From positions 1 through 54,929 of the forward strand of contig NZ_MBEJ01000012.1 in NCBI RefSeq assembly GCF_001953975.1: DNA of 54,929 nt. The letters are read 5' to 3'. Below are positions 8,804 to 18,485 of this stretch, one piece after another; the stretch's first letter is position 1, and each line of letters begins with the position of its first letter. The notes beneath the pieces were generated by a model. It had not been told where the DNA came from. It saw only the letters and a program-made list of their open reading frames with translations, and did no database searches. A program made the position numbers and the translations under genes. This DNA is from Mycobacterium sp. NS-7484 (GTDB lineage Bacteria > Actinomycetota > Actinomycetes > Mycobacteriales > Mycobacteriaceae).

Positions 8804-10155
8804 CGCCGGAGTTCCAGCAGCAGGTCGACGGCCTTGGCGGCGCTCTGCACGGCGCTTTCCATCGTGGCCGACCAGTCGGTGGCCGTCCAGTCTCCGGCCA
8901 GTACCAGCGACGGCACCGAGGTGCGTTGCGACGGACGCAGCGCGTCGGTGCCGACCACCTGGGAGAACGTCGCCTTGGGCATCTTGACCACTTGCGCCTG
9001 AAGCACTTTCGCTTCGCGGGCGGCGGGATAGTACCGACGCAGCAGGGCCATCTGCTCGTCGACGATCTCGTCGTTGCTCTTGTGGATCTGCTCGTACGCC
9101 CCGCTGGTCGTCAGGCAGTACAACCACGCCTGGTCGGTGTTGCGACCGTGCATGATCTGCCGGTCGAACACCTCGTCGATGACGCCGGTGCCGCCGATCA
9201 ACCCCTCGAACGCCGACTCGGTACCCAACGGGCGGTCGAGATAGAGGTTGGTGCTTACGATCGGCGTGTAGCCCAACTTGTCGGCGGCGGCATAGATTTC
9301 GGGGTGCTCGGGCAGATCGTCGAGCAGCCCACCGATGTTCGAGTTGGGTACCGCGCACACCACGGCGTCGGCTGGGACCTCGGTGCCGTCGGCCAGCAGC
9401 ACACCGGTGACGGCGCCGTCCTCGATGCGGATCCTGCGGGCCACCGCGCGGTAGCGGACCTCGACACCCCGCTCGGCGAACACCTTCAGCGCACCGGTGA
9501 CATACAGCGTGTCGAGATCGACGGTGGGATAACCGATGGTGACCGGGGTGCGGTGTTTGATGCCCAACCGGATGCCGGTGGCCATCACGTTGGCGAACAC
9601 CTTCGCCGATTCCCGGGACACCGGCTCGGCGGCGATGCCCAGGGCCAGCCAGTCCCACAACGCTTCTCGGGCCGGGGCCGGCATGCCGACCCGCTCGAAC
9701 CACTGCTCGGTGGAGATGTCGGCCAGGTCTGCCGGCGGCCTCAGCGCCTGCCAGCCCAGCAGAACCGTCGCCCGCGCCGCCCGAAAGCGATCGGCCCAGC
9801 CGGCGTCGGGATGGACCCCGAACAAGGTGCGGATCGCTCCGAGACCCGTGGTCTGCATGGTGACCTTGCGCCCGTCGGGCCAGCGCAGCGTCGAGCTCTT
9901 GGGAAATTCGAGGTACTGCCGGGTGCCCACACTGGTCAGATACCGGTACAGGTGTTGATACCCGCTGGCGATCACGTGCTGCCCGTTGTCGGGGATGTCG
10001 TCGACCGCGTCGGCCCGCATCGCGTGGGTGCGCCCGCCGAGTTGACCGCGTCGCTCCAGCAGGGTGACGTTCTTGCCCGCCTCGCTGAGCCAGACCGCGG
10101 CAGCCAGGCCGGCGAGGCCGCCGCCGATCACCACATACCGGTCGGTTTCGCCCAT
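8800..10155 (-). CDS. FAD-dependent oxidoreductase, HpnE/phytoene desaturase-like
   Basis: A 451-residue amine-oxidase superfamily flavoprotein. The N-terminal FAD site is VVIGGGLAGLAAAVWLSEAG with the downstream ERRGQLGGR. The substrate-side motif DNGQHVIASGYQHLYRYL and the C-terminal LAGDWTATDWSATMESA resemble hydroxysqualene dehydroxylase (HpnE) and carotene desaturases. The substrate is probably a polyprenoid or other lipid, but no squalene or carotenoid genes are nearby, so the exact reaction is open. ATG 10155 follows a strong GGGGGAGG ribosome binding site, which decides against the upstream TTG at 10176. First gene of a two-gene operon with the TetR regulator. Confidence 0.8.
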   Translation of the reverse strand: MGETDRYVVIGGGLAGLAAAVWLSEAGKNVTLLERRGQLGGRTHAMRADAVDDIPDNGQHVIASGYQHLYRYLTSVGTRQYLEFPKSSTLRWPDGRKVTMQTTGLGAIRTLFGVHPDAGWADRFRAARATVLLGWQALRPPADLADISTEQWFERVGMPAPAREALWDWLALGIAAEPVSRESAKVFANVMATGIRLGIKHRTPVTIGYPTVDLDTLYVTGALKVFAERGVEVRYRAVARRIRIEDGAVTGVLLADGTEVPADAVVCAVPNSNIGGLLDDLPEHPEIYAAADKLGYTPIVSTNLYLDRPLGTESAFEGLIGGTGVIDEVFDRQIMHGRNTDQAWLYCLTTSGAYEQIHKSNDEIVDEQMALLRRYYPAAREAKVLQAQVVKMPKATFSQVVGTDALRPSQRTSVPSLVLAGDWTATDWSATMESAVQSAAKAVDLLLELRR

Positions 10156-10174
10156 GGCCGCCTCCCCCGCGTTC

Positions 10175-10193
10175 AACTTACGATTTGTAAGTT
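10175..10193. promoter_or_regulatory. TetR-type palindromic operator
   Basis: A perfect inverted repeat with 7-base arms AACTTAC and GTAAGTT around a 5-base spacer, 20 bases upstream of the oxidoreductase ATG. It is the size and symmetry of TetR-family sites and heads the operon that encodes a TetR regulator. Confidence 0.65.
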
Positions 10194-10226
10194 AAGTCGC
10201 GGTCGGCGGTGCGGTCAATACCGCGC

Positions 10227-11480
<1,254 letters not shown>

Positions 11481-11536
11481 TCAACCGGATGCGCGTCCGA
11501 TTTCCGTCATGGGGGCGGACGCACCATACTGCGGAC

Positions 11537-11986
11537 GTGAATTTGGTCATGAGCCGCGGGATCGTCGCCGCCACCGGATGTGCACTGTTTCTGGCCGCTA
11601 TCGCCGGATGCTCGTCGCAGGACTCGAGCTCGTCGGAGAAGACCGGTGAAGGCCGGGTGACCTTCGGTCCCAACGACGCCGGTCCGGTGACCAGCGTCAG
11701 CTGCGAAACCAAGGACGGATTGACCACCATCGGCATCGAAGGCAAGATGCCCACCTCCGTCGTGCTGACCGAGGGCGAGGCCCCCGTGGTGCAGTCGGTG
11801 AACATCGGTGACGTCAACGGTGAAGGCGCCTCACTGACGTATCTCGCCGGACTGTCCAGCGCACCCGTGGTCGCCGCGCGCGACGGCAAGGGCTACACCA
11901 TCACCGGCACCGGCATGGGGATCGACCCCAACGACCCGGGCACACCGGTGGACATGCCGTTCGACATCGCCGTCACCTGTCCCTAG
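11537..11986 (+). CDS. LpqH (19-kDa antigen) family lipoprotein, paralogue
   Basis: About 149 residues. A short signal peptide ends in the lipobox AIAGC, so Cys is lipidated and the protein sits on the outer face of the membrane. The body matches the LpqH fold: VTSVSCETKDGLTTIGIEG, then NIGDVNGEGASLTYLAG and a C-terminal DIAVTCP, with two cysteines placed to form the family disulphide. The GTG start at 11537 is preceded by CATACT with a six-base gap, suggesting leaderless transcription; ATG 11549 is an alternative. A second LpqH gene follows at 12249, so this is probably a tandem paralogue. Molecular role unknown. Confidence 0.8.
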   Translation: MNLVMSRGIVAATGCALFLAAIAGCSSQDSSSSEKTGEGRVTFGPNDAGPVTSVSCETKDGLTTIGIEGKMPTSVVLTEGEAPVVQSVNIGDVNGEGASLTYLAGLSSAPVVAARDGKGYTITGTGMGIDPNDPGTPVDMPFDIAVTCP

Positions 11987-11997
11987 CGGGGTGACCG

Positions 11998-12029
11998 ACC
12001 GGAGTCATTGCACATGCAATGACTCCGGT
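11998..12029 (+). terminator. Hairpin terminator after the LpqH paralogue
   Basis: A perfect inverted repeat with 15-base arms (ACCGGAGTCATTGCA and its complement) and a two-base centre, 12 bases after the stop codon. There is no U-tract, as is common for mycobacterial hairpin terminators. Confidence 0.65.
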
Positions 12030-12248
12030 CACCGCATCGGGCCGGCAGCCACGGCGCTGATTCAAGATCGGAACACCTTGACCTGTCAGGGAATTCACAG
12101 CATCCGGTGCGCTCACCGCTGCCGCTGACACCGCCCGTCCCAGCACGGCAATTCATCCAAACTCACGCCCACGACCTGCGCAAACCCCATACTTCTGGCT
12201 GACAGTCCGCCATCGGAGACGGGCTGCGCAACCGTGAGGAGAGCAGTG

Positions 12249-12749
12249 GTGAAGCGTGAGTTCCTGGTCGCCGTCAGCGGCGCCGCGATCGTCGTCGCAG
12301 GCCTGTCCGGCTGTTCGTCGAGCGACAAGAAAGAGACCTCCGGTGAGACGACGGTCAGCGCGTCGCCATCGGCAACGACGTCAATCGAATCCGGCGACAC
12401 CACCGCCACCACCGGCTCCGGCACGGCCCGGGTCACCATCGACGGCAAGGACCACCAGCTCGAGGGCAGCGTCATGTGCGCCACCGTCGCGGGCAACGTC
12501 AGCCTCAACGTCGGCCAGGGGATGTCCGGCGTCAGCGCCACCCTCAGCGAGGGCGACCAGCCGTCTGTGACCGCGCTGGCACTGGGCAACATCGACGGCG
12601 TCAGCCTCGGCTACACCCCCGGTGTGCCCGGCGGCAGCGCCGACGTGGTCAAGGACGGCAAGAAGTACACGATCAAGGGCAACGCGACCGGAGTCGACGG
12701 GATGAACCCCGTGACCAAGCCTTTCGAGCTCGAAGTGACGTGCCCTTAG
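12249..12749 (+). CDS. lpqH: LpqH (19-kDa antigen) lipoprotein
   Basis: A 166-residue lipoprotein with signal peptide VKREFLVAVSGAAIVVAGLS and lipobox GLSGC. A Ser/Thr-rich linker, which in LpqH is O-glycosylated, precedes the folded domain (VTIDGKDHQLEGSVMCATVA, LGNIDGVSLGYTPG, FELEVTCP). The linker and start (VKR, GAAI, VAGLSGCSS) closely follow M. tuberculosis LpqH, a TLR2 agonist and abundant surface antigen. GTG 12249 is chosen because GAGGAGAG at 12236-12243 is well spaced for it; GTG 12246 is next to it. Strong hairpins flank the gene, so it is probably transcribed alone. Confidence 0.88.
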   Translation: MKREFLVAVSGAAIVVAGLSGCSSSDKKETSGETTVSASPSATTSIESGDTTATTGSGTARVTIDGKDHQLEGSVMCATVAGNVSLNVGQGMSGVSATLSEGDQPSVTALALGNIDGVSLGYTPGVPGGSADVVKDGKKYTIKGNATGVDGMNPVTKPFELEVTCP

Positions 12750-12766
12750 CAAATCCGCAAATCTGT

Positions 12767-12796
12767 GTGTGGGCCCGGCCGATGCCGGGCCCACAC
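12767..12796 (+). terminator. Hairpin terminator after lpqH
   Basis: A perfect 13-base stem (GTGTGGGCCCGGC and its complement) with a CGAT loop, 17 bases after the lpqH stop. The only clear structure in the 256-base gap before the next gene. Confidence 0.75.
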
Positions 12797-13005
12797 GTTC
12801 TCCGCCCGGCCGGCGCGGAAGGCAAATCAGTCCGCCATCGCTTGCCCCGACCAGACCCGGACCGGGCGATATCCCCTAGCAGGCAAACCATTACAGTTCT
12901 GCTACACCGCGCAGATTCTTGGTGCAAAATGCTGTGCGGACTGGGGAGACGACACCGAAGCCGACGCGGATCGGTGTCCGGGCAGCTTATTAGGAGACGT
13001 CGCGG

Positions 13006-14640
13006 ATGCGTTGGAAGATGAGTTCGCTGGGCATGGCCATCGCGGCACCGATCGGAGCGGCCACCATCGCTTGGTCCGGCGCCGGACCGATACCCCTGCC
13101 GATCGTGCCGGCTCCGACGGAACTGCTCGCCCAGTCGCTGTACATGCGGGGCACGAAGATCGGCAGCTACACGGACAACGACGTGTCCTTCGTGGATTTC
13201 GCCAATGGCGTCATCACCCAGACCACCGGTTCGGCGGGCGATCTTGCCGTCGACAACGGCGATGACTGGATGACCGGCGATCAGGTCGAGTACAACGGCG
13301 GCTTCTGGCCCATCTCGCAAGGTGGGTTGAACGATCTGACCTATGGGGCGTCCGTCGGGCAAGGCCTCGAACGGCTCGGCCAACGCGTCGCCGCCGAAGA
13401 CCCGGACGAACCACTGGTGCTCGTCGGATATTCGCAGAGCGCGGTGATCCTGAGCCAGTACAAGGCGAACACCACCAACGGCAACATCGTCTATGTCATG
13501 GTGTCCAACCCGACTCGGCCGAACGGCGGCATCCTGTCCCGCTTCCGCGGCTTCACGATTCCGGTCCTGGACATCCCGCTCTCCGGGCCGGCACCGACCA
13601 CCAGTCCGGGTTGGGAGGAAGGTGACCCGCCGACCACCTATGACGTCGCCCAGCAGTACGACGGCTGGGCCGATTTCCCGCTGTATCCGCTCAACGTGTT
13701 CGCCACGGCCAACGCGGTGCTCGGAATCGTCTATCTACACGGTAATTACGAGACCACGGTGGATCCGGGGACCGACCTGGCCCCGGGCGCCCCCAACACC
13801 GACACCCGCACCTACCGCGACACCACCTACTACACCGTCGGCACCGACCTGCTGCCGCTGTTGCGTCCGCTCGAGCAGATCGGCATCCCGCGGCCGCTGC
13901 TGCTGGCCCTGGACGCACCCCTGCGCGTCGTGGTCGAGCAGGGGTATGACCGCACCTTGAGTCCCGGCGCCGACGCCGCGGCCCGCCTGTTCCGGATCTC
14001 CAACCCGATCACCGACCTCGCCAACTTCATCAACGCGATCCCCGTCGGGCTCGACGACGGCTTCGAGGCGGCTGGGATGGGACGCCCGTTCGGCACCACC
14101 TCGGCCGGTATGTACGGCGTCGGTGGGCCCGCGGTGCAGCCACCGACCGAGACCCCGCAGCAGCAGACGACCCAACCGGATGAGTCGTCACGGCAACCGG
14201 CGTCGACCCCGGCCAAAACTCCGCTCAAGGGCTTGACGCCGGTAGAGCCTCCCCGGGACGACAGCACGGTGCAGGACCCCGACGTCCCCGAGGACGTCGA
14301 CGAACCGGCCGACACCGCGACGCCGGCCCCTGCCGTCACCGTGGCGCGGACCAAGCTGCGCAGCTCGGTGGGCCTGACCGACTCGACCGTGACGTCCGCG
14401 ACCGAAGTTGACGCCGACGAGAGCGCCGACAAGTCGGAGACCGCGGAGACCTCCGAACAGAACGGCAAGATCACCCGATCAACCGCCAAGCATGCCGCCG
14501 CCACCGAACCCGCCACCGACAAACCCGACCGGATCCGCGGATACGTCGGCAAGCACCGCAAAGCGGCCACCGACAAAGCGCAGGCCAAGACCGCACCCAA
14601 GACCCGCGCACACGCCGAGAAGAGCGCCGATCAGAAATAG
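13006..14640 (+). CDS. PE-PPE domain-containing serine hydrolase, exported
   Basis: A 544-residue protein with a hydrophobic N-terminal segment (AIAAPIGAATIAWSG) that should act as a signal sequence. Residues 40-340 or so form a PE-PPE domain, an alpha/beta-hydrolase fold with nucleophile S143 in VLVGYSQSA, the cutinase/esterase-like motif of this family. It has no PE or PPE targeting domain, so secretion probably uses the N-terminal segment and not ESX. The C-terminal 200 residues are a Pro/Thr/Ala/Lys-rich disordered tail without evident domain. A good ribosome binding site (TAGGAGA) precedes ATG 13006. The likely role is lipid ester hydrolysis or acyl transfer in the envelope; the substrate is unknown. 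Confidence 0.8.
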   Translation: MRWKMSSLGMAIAAPIGAATIAWSGAGPIPLPIVPAPTELLAQSLYMRGTKIGSYTDNDVSFVDFANGVITQTTGSAGDLAVDNGDDWMTGDQVEYNGGFWPISQGGLNDLTYGASVGQGLERLGQRVAAEDPDEPLVLVGYSQSAVILSQYKANTTNGNIVYVMVSNPTRPNGGILSRFRGFTIPVLDIPLSGPAPTTSPGWEEGDPPTTYDVAQQYDGWADFPLYPLNVFATANAVLGIVYLHGNYETTVDPGTDLAPGAPNTDTRTYRDTTYYTVGTDLLPLLRPLEQIGIPRPLLLALDAPLRVVVEQGYDRTLSPGADAAARLFRISNPITDLANFINAIPVGLDDGFEAAGMGRPFGTTSAGMYGVGGPAVQPPTETPQQQTTQPDESSRQPASTPAKTPLKGLTPVEPPRDDSTVQDPDVPEDVDEPADTATPAPAVTVARTKLRSSVGLTDSTVTSATEVDADESADKSETAETSEQNGKITRSTAKHAAATEPATDKPDRIRGYVGKHRKAATDKAQAKTAPKTRAHAEKSADQK

Positions 14641-14646
14641 GGCACG

Positions 14647-14664
14647 CCCAGCTGGAAAGCTGGG
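14647..14664 (+). promoter_or_regulatory. Hairpin directly in front of the PBP start codon
   Basis: Stem CCCAGCT/AGCTGGG with a GGAA loop lies between the PE-PPE stop (14640) and the ATG at 14668. It covers the only purine-rich stretch available as a ribosome binding site. It could end the upstream transcript or restrain translation of the downstream gene. Confidence 0.4.
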
Positions 14665-14667
14665 GGC

Positions 14668-16449
14668 ATGATTCGACGGCACCGTCCCGCCAGCATCGTG
14701 CTGCTGTTGCTCGGCTTGTTGCTCTCCATCGTGGGATGCTCGTCGGCGCCGGACCCGGCTGACCGCTTTGCCGCGTTCGCCGACGCGTTGCAGCGCAAAG
14801 ACGCTCACGCTGCCGCCGCGCAGACCGATGACCCGGCAGCGGCAGAGGCGGCAATCACCTCGATGTTCGACGGCATGGGCGAGGCGGCCGCGGTGAAGGT
14901 GGGTGCCGATACCGACGACGACGAGACCGGCGCGACCCTCAAGTACCAGTGGTCGTGGGGTGAGGGACGCGGGTTCGACTACGACACCACCGGCACCGCC
15001 GCCAAAACGGGAGACGACTGGCTGATCACCTGGTCGCCGACCCTCCTACACCGAAAGCTGCAGGACGACTTGACGTTCCAGTACAGCACCGACAGTGATC
15101 TGCAGACCCCCGTGCTCGACCGCACCGGCCAGCCGCTGATGACGTGGCAGACCGTAGGGGTGATCACCCTGGACCGCGCGCACCTGGAGTCCGCGGCGCC
15201 GCTGGCCGCGCTGCTGGCCCCGTTCGACGCCTCCACCACCGCCGAATCCATCGGCGCACAGTTCACGTCGACCTCCGATGACCGCGTGACGGTGATGAAG
15301 CTGCGCCAAGAAGACCTCGCCACGGTGCGTGACCAACTCGGCCAGCTTCCGGGGGTCACCGTGGCCGAACAAGGAGAACTGCTGACGGCGGACCGGCAGC
15401 TGTCCTCGCCGGCCATCGGCGGTCTGCAGCAACTCTGGCATGACCGGATCACCAAGGGGGCGGGTTGGTCGGTCTACCTGGTCGACGGGAAGGGTGCGGC
15501 GGCGCAACGGCTGGCCTCGCAGCCACCGGCGGAGACCGACCCGCTGCGCACGACGCTGGATCTGCGGCTTCAGCTGCTCGCCCAACAGGCCGTCGCCACG
15601 GAGACCCGCCCCGCGGTACTGGTGGCGATCTCCGGATCGACGGGCGGTATCCTGGCCGCCGCACAGAACGCCGCCGCGGATCCACAAGGCGCCATTGCCT
15701 TTTCGGGTTTGTATCCGCCGGGGTCGACGTTCAAGACCATCACGACCGCGGCCGCACTGGAAGCAGGGCTGGCGACGCCGGAAACCCCGGTGGCCTGCCC
15801 GGGCCGATTGACCATCGAGAACCGCACGATCCCCAACGACGACGAGTTCGACTTGGGCACCGTCCCGTTGGCGTCGGCCTTCTCCCATTCCTGCAACACC
15901 AGCATGGCGGCGCTGTCGGACAAGCTTTCCGGTGATGCACTGACCAACACCGCGCGGCAGTTCGGTATCGGCGTGGACTTCACAATCCCAGGCCTGACCA
16001 CCGTGACCGGCCGAGTGCCCAACGCGGACAACGCTGCCCAGAAAGTGGAGAACGGCATCGGTCAGGGCACCGTGACGGTCAGCCCGTTCGGTCTCGCGGT
16101 GGCCGAGGCCAGCTTGGCGCACGGCTCGACGATCCTGCCGAGCCTGGTGGACGGCGAAAAGGTCACTGCCGACGCCGAATCGGTGACGCTGCCGGCCGAC
16201 GTGACCTCGGCGCTGCGCGACATGATGCGCAAGACCGTGACCGAGGGCACCGCCACGCAGCTGCGCGACATCGCCGATCTGGGCGGCAAGACCGGGACGG
16301 CGGAATTCGGCGATAACACCCATTCGCACGGCTGGTTCGCCGGCATCGCCGGTGACATCGCCTTCGCCACCCTGGTGGTGGGCGGCGACAGCTCGACACC
16401 GGCGGTGCAGATCTCCGGGGACTTCTTACGCCCCGCGCTCGCCGGCTGA
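14668..16449 (+). CDS. Penicillin-binding lipoprotein (transpeptidase, PbpLipo/Rv2864c type)
   Basis: A 593-residue class B PBP. A signal peptide with lipobox SIVGC anchors it outside the membrane. Next comes an NTF2-like MecA_N domain (about 28-150), a dimerisation-type linker domain, and the transpeptidase from about residue 290. All three active-site motifs are present: S353-TFK356, S408-C-N410 and K541-TG. The enzyme crosslinks peptidoglycan and is a beta-lactam target. The domain order is that of M. tuberculosis Rv2864c, though the location differs, so it may be a paralogue. Its end overlaps the convergent reactivase gene by 24 bases. Confidence 0.88.
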   Translation: MIRRHRPASIVLLLLGLLLSIVGCSSAPDPADRFAAFADALQRKDAHAAAAQTDDPAAAEAAITSMFDGMGEAAAVKVGADTDDDETGATLKYQWSWGEGRGFDYDTTGTAAKTGDDWLITWSPTLLHRKLQDDLTFQYSTDSDLQTPVLDRTGQPLMTWQTVGVITLDRAHLESAAPLAALLAPFDASTTAESIGAQFTSTSDDRVTVMKLRQEDLATVRDQLGQLPGVTVAEQGELLTADRQLSSPAIGGLQQLWHDRITKGAGWSVYLVDGKGAAAQRLASQPPAETDPLRTTLDLRLQLLAQQAVATETRPAVLVAISGSTGGILAAAQNAAADPQGAIAFSGLYPPGSTFKTITTAAALEAGLATPETPVACPGRLTIENRTIPNDDEFDLGTVPLASAFSHSCNTSMAALSDKLSGDALTNTARQFGIGVDFTIPGLTTVTGRVPNADNAAQKVENGIGQGTVTVSPFGLAVAEASLAHGSTILPSLVDGEKVTADAESVTLPADVTSALRDMMRKTVTEGTATQLRDIADLGGKTGTAEFGDNTHSHGWFAGIAGDIAFATLVVGGDSSTPAVQISGDFLRPALAG

Positions 16450-18153
16450 CTCCGCACAGAGATGGACCAACCCCGAGGCCACCGCGAACCGGGGACCGTG
16501 CACGCCGTCGATGTTGGCTCGTCCCACCACCACGTTGACGCTGCGCAGGGATTCACCGACGGTGCGCAACAGCTCGTCGTCGAGGGCACCGCCACCGGCG
16601 AGCACCAGCGCGGTCGGCATCTTCTCGAAAACCCTCAGGCAGCGGGCGATGTTGGCGGCCACGGTCTCCTGTTTGATCGCCAGCCGGAGGCTGCGCCATT
16701 CCTCGGCGGCGAGTTTGGTGGAGAACGGCACCAACCCGGCGGTGCCGCGGGTACATAGGCGGCCGATCGCGTCAGCAGGCGCCGGGGCGTCAAGAAACAG
16801 GCGCCGCCCGTCCTCCTCATGCGCGACGTGTGGGCCTTCGACGCGGATCGCCGGGTTGCGCTTGACCCGCTCGGCCAGCGCCTTGGGGATGTTGAGCATC
16901 CGGGCCACCGCCACCGTGATGGTCTCCCCTGCGCCTGCGGCCGTCACCGCGTGCTCGGTGCCGACGAGATCGATGGTGCCACCGCCGATATCGCACACCA
17001 CCGAGTCCGGCGGCAGGCCAGGCGTGGTGCGGGCACCACGGGCCGCCGCTTCCGGTTCTCCGGCGAGGGTGCGGGCCGGCCGCCCGGTCAATTCGGCGAG
17101 GGTGGCCGCGGCGTCCTCGACGTGGTCGGCGGCCAGCAGCGCCACCACCGTGCCGCGGGCCTCGGCGATGCCGCGTCGTAACCAGGTTCCGTTGTCCAGC
17201 GCGGTGAGGTCAGTGAAAAAGGCGTCGTCGACGGGCATCTCGTGATCAGCGGTCGGTATCGACCGCAGCCGTACCCGCACCACGCTGCCCGGCGGTTCAT
17301 GGCGCAGCAGGGTGTGGGCCTGCGCGGGCGAGTAGCGCGTCACCTTGCCATCGGTGCGGAACTCGACGTAGTCGTCATCCATTGCGGGCGGTTCCGGCGG
17401 CTCGGTGCGTGGTGTCACCGCGATCGCCGGTGAGTCGGACAGCTCCCTGGTGAACGCGGCCACGTCGTGAATCTGCTCATGGCCCAGTTCCAATGCGGCG
17501 CACAGCGCAATCGGATCGGCCAGGGCGCGGTAGGCACGGCCCTCGGCCACCACCTCCACCGCCACCAGCGCATCGGGGGCCAATCCGTCCACGAGCACCT
17601 CGTCGACCACCGGCACGTCGAGGTGAATGCGGTTGCGAATCAACACTGCATCGTCCTGGGCAGCCAGCACACCGACGACGGTCCACCCCCGATCGACGGC
17701 GTCGGTGATCCCGGCGGCGGCCACTTCGAAGTCGGTGTCGGCATCCACCGAGACGATCACCGGGCCCTCGTAAGGCTGCCCGGTGAGGTGCTGCATCGGG
17801 ACGTGCCGGCCCACCGCGAAACCGGTGCCGGCCGGGGTGCTGGCGTCGGGTTTGCGCAGGCTTCGTACCGGTGCGCGTGGCGATGGTGCGGGAGCCAGCG
17901 GCGCGGTCTCGGTGTCGACCGGCCGGATGGCCGAGAGCACCAGTTCGTCGGCGACGATCCCGGCGTCGACCTCGATGCGGTGCAGCAGCGCGGCCGCCCC
18001 CTCGAGCGACTCCCGAGACCCCTTGCGGCCCCGGGTCGGCGCCTGGCCGTGGGTGATCGGCTCGACTCGACCATCGACAATCCGGGCCAGGACGATCTCG
18101 GTGGTGTGGTTGCCCACGTCGATCCCGGCGACCACGCGTCCGATCGGGGTCAC
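16426..18153 (-). CDS. Diol/glycerol dehydratase reactivase, large subunit (DdrA/PduG/DhaF type)
   Basis: A 575-residue Hsp70-like ATPase with the phosphate-binding motifs GIDVGNHTTEIVLA at the N terminus and VCDIGGGTIDL in the C-terminal half. Such proteins exchange damaged cobalamin out of B12-dependent diol and glycerol dehydratases. It overlaps the dehydratase small subunit gene by four bases and is the last gene of the operon. Most DdrA proteins work with a small partner (DdrB/PduH) that I do not find here; it may be encoded elsewhere or be dispensable. Confidence 0.88.
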   Translation of the reverse strand: MTPIGRVVAGIDVGNHTTEIVLARIVDGRVEPITHGQAPTRGRKGSRESLEGAAALLHRIEVDAGIVADELVLSAIRPVDTETAPLAPAPSPRAPVRSLRKPDASTPAGTGFAVGRHVPMQHLTGQPYEGPVIVSVDADTDFEVAAAGITDAVDRGWTVVGVLAAQDDAVLIRNRIHLDVPVVDEVLVDGLAPDALVAVEVVAEGRAYRALADPIALCAALELGHEQIHDVAAFTRELSDSPAIAVTPRTEPPEPPAMDDDYVEFRTDGKVTRYSPAQAHTLLRHEPPGSVVRVRLRSIPTADHEMPVDDAFFTDLTALDNGTWLRRGIAEARGTVVALLAADHVEDAAATLAELTGRPARTLAGEPEAAARGARTTPGLPPDSVVCDIGGGTIDLVGTEHAVTAAGAGETITVAVARMLNIPKALAERVKRNPAIRVEGPHVAHEEDGRRLFLDAPAPADAIGRLCTRGTAGLVPFSTKLAAEEWRSLRLAIKQETVAANIARCLRVFEKMPTALVLAGGGALDDELLRTVGESLRSVNVVVGRANIDGVHGPRFAVASGLVHLCAESAGERGA

Positions 18154-18485
18154 CGCAACAGGCCTCGGCGGGCGTAGACCGCAGCCGCCTGGCGCACGAG
18201 TTCCGCACAGCGGGCTGCGCCTCGGCTCTCCAGCGAGGCCTGCAGCGCGTCGAGTTCGGCGGCGGTGGAGCGGTGCGGCCGCAGCGCCTCGTACAGGCCC
18301 ATCACCTCTTCGTCGTCGATGATCGCCAATTCGGCTGCGCGCAGGAAGTTCTCGGCGAGTTGCGGATTGCCGTGCTCCTCGGCCACGACGGCCTGGTGCG
18401 CGAGCACCGCCGGGTCCATCCGCAGATCCGACAGGTCGAGCTTGCCGTCGACGGCGGCGGCGACGGTGAATCTCTGCTCGCTCAT
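18150..18485 (-). CDS. B12-dependent diol/glycerol dehydratase, small subunit
   Basis: A 111-residue PduE/DhaE-type gamma subunit, recognised from LAHQAVVAEEHGNPQLAENF, RAAELAIIDDEEVMGLYEAL and RPHRST. It is shorter than the roughly 140-173 residues of enterobacterial subunits, because it lacks the N-terminal extension which in some PduE proteins is linked to microcompartment association. Four-base overlaps on both sides (with the fused large/medium subunit upstream and the reactivase downstream) point to coupled translation. Confidence 0.88.
   Translation of the reverse strand: MSEQRFTVAAAVDGKLDLSDLRMDPAVLAHQAVVAEEHGNPQLAENFLRAAELAIIDDEEVMGLYEALRPHRSTAAELDALQASLESRGAARCAELVRQAAAVYARRGLLR

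Noticed and set aside
8804..9703. Long 5' extension of the TetR frame giving a 493-residue ORF
   Set aside because: The extension is antisense-free but lies entirely inside the FAD oxidoreductase gene in another frame and has the Arg/Gly-rich composition of a shadow; the TetR fold starts at ATG 8803.
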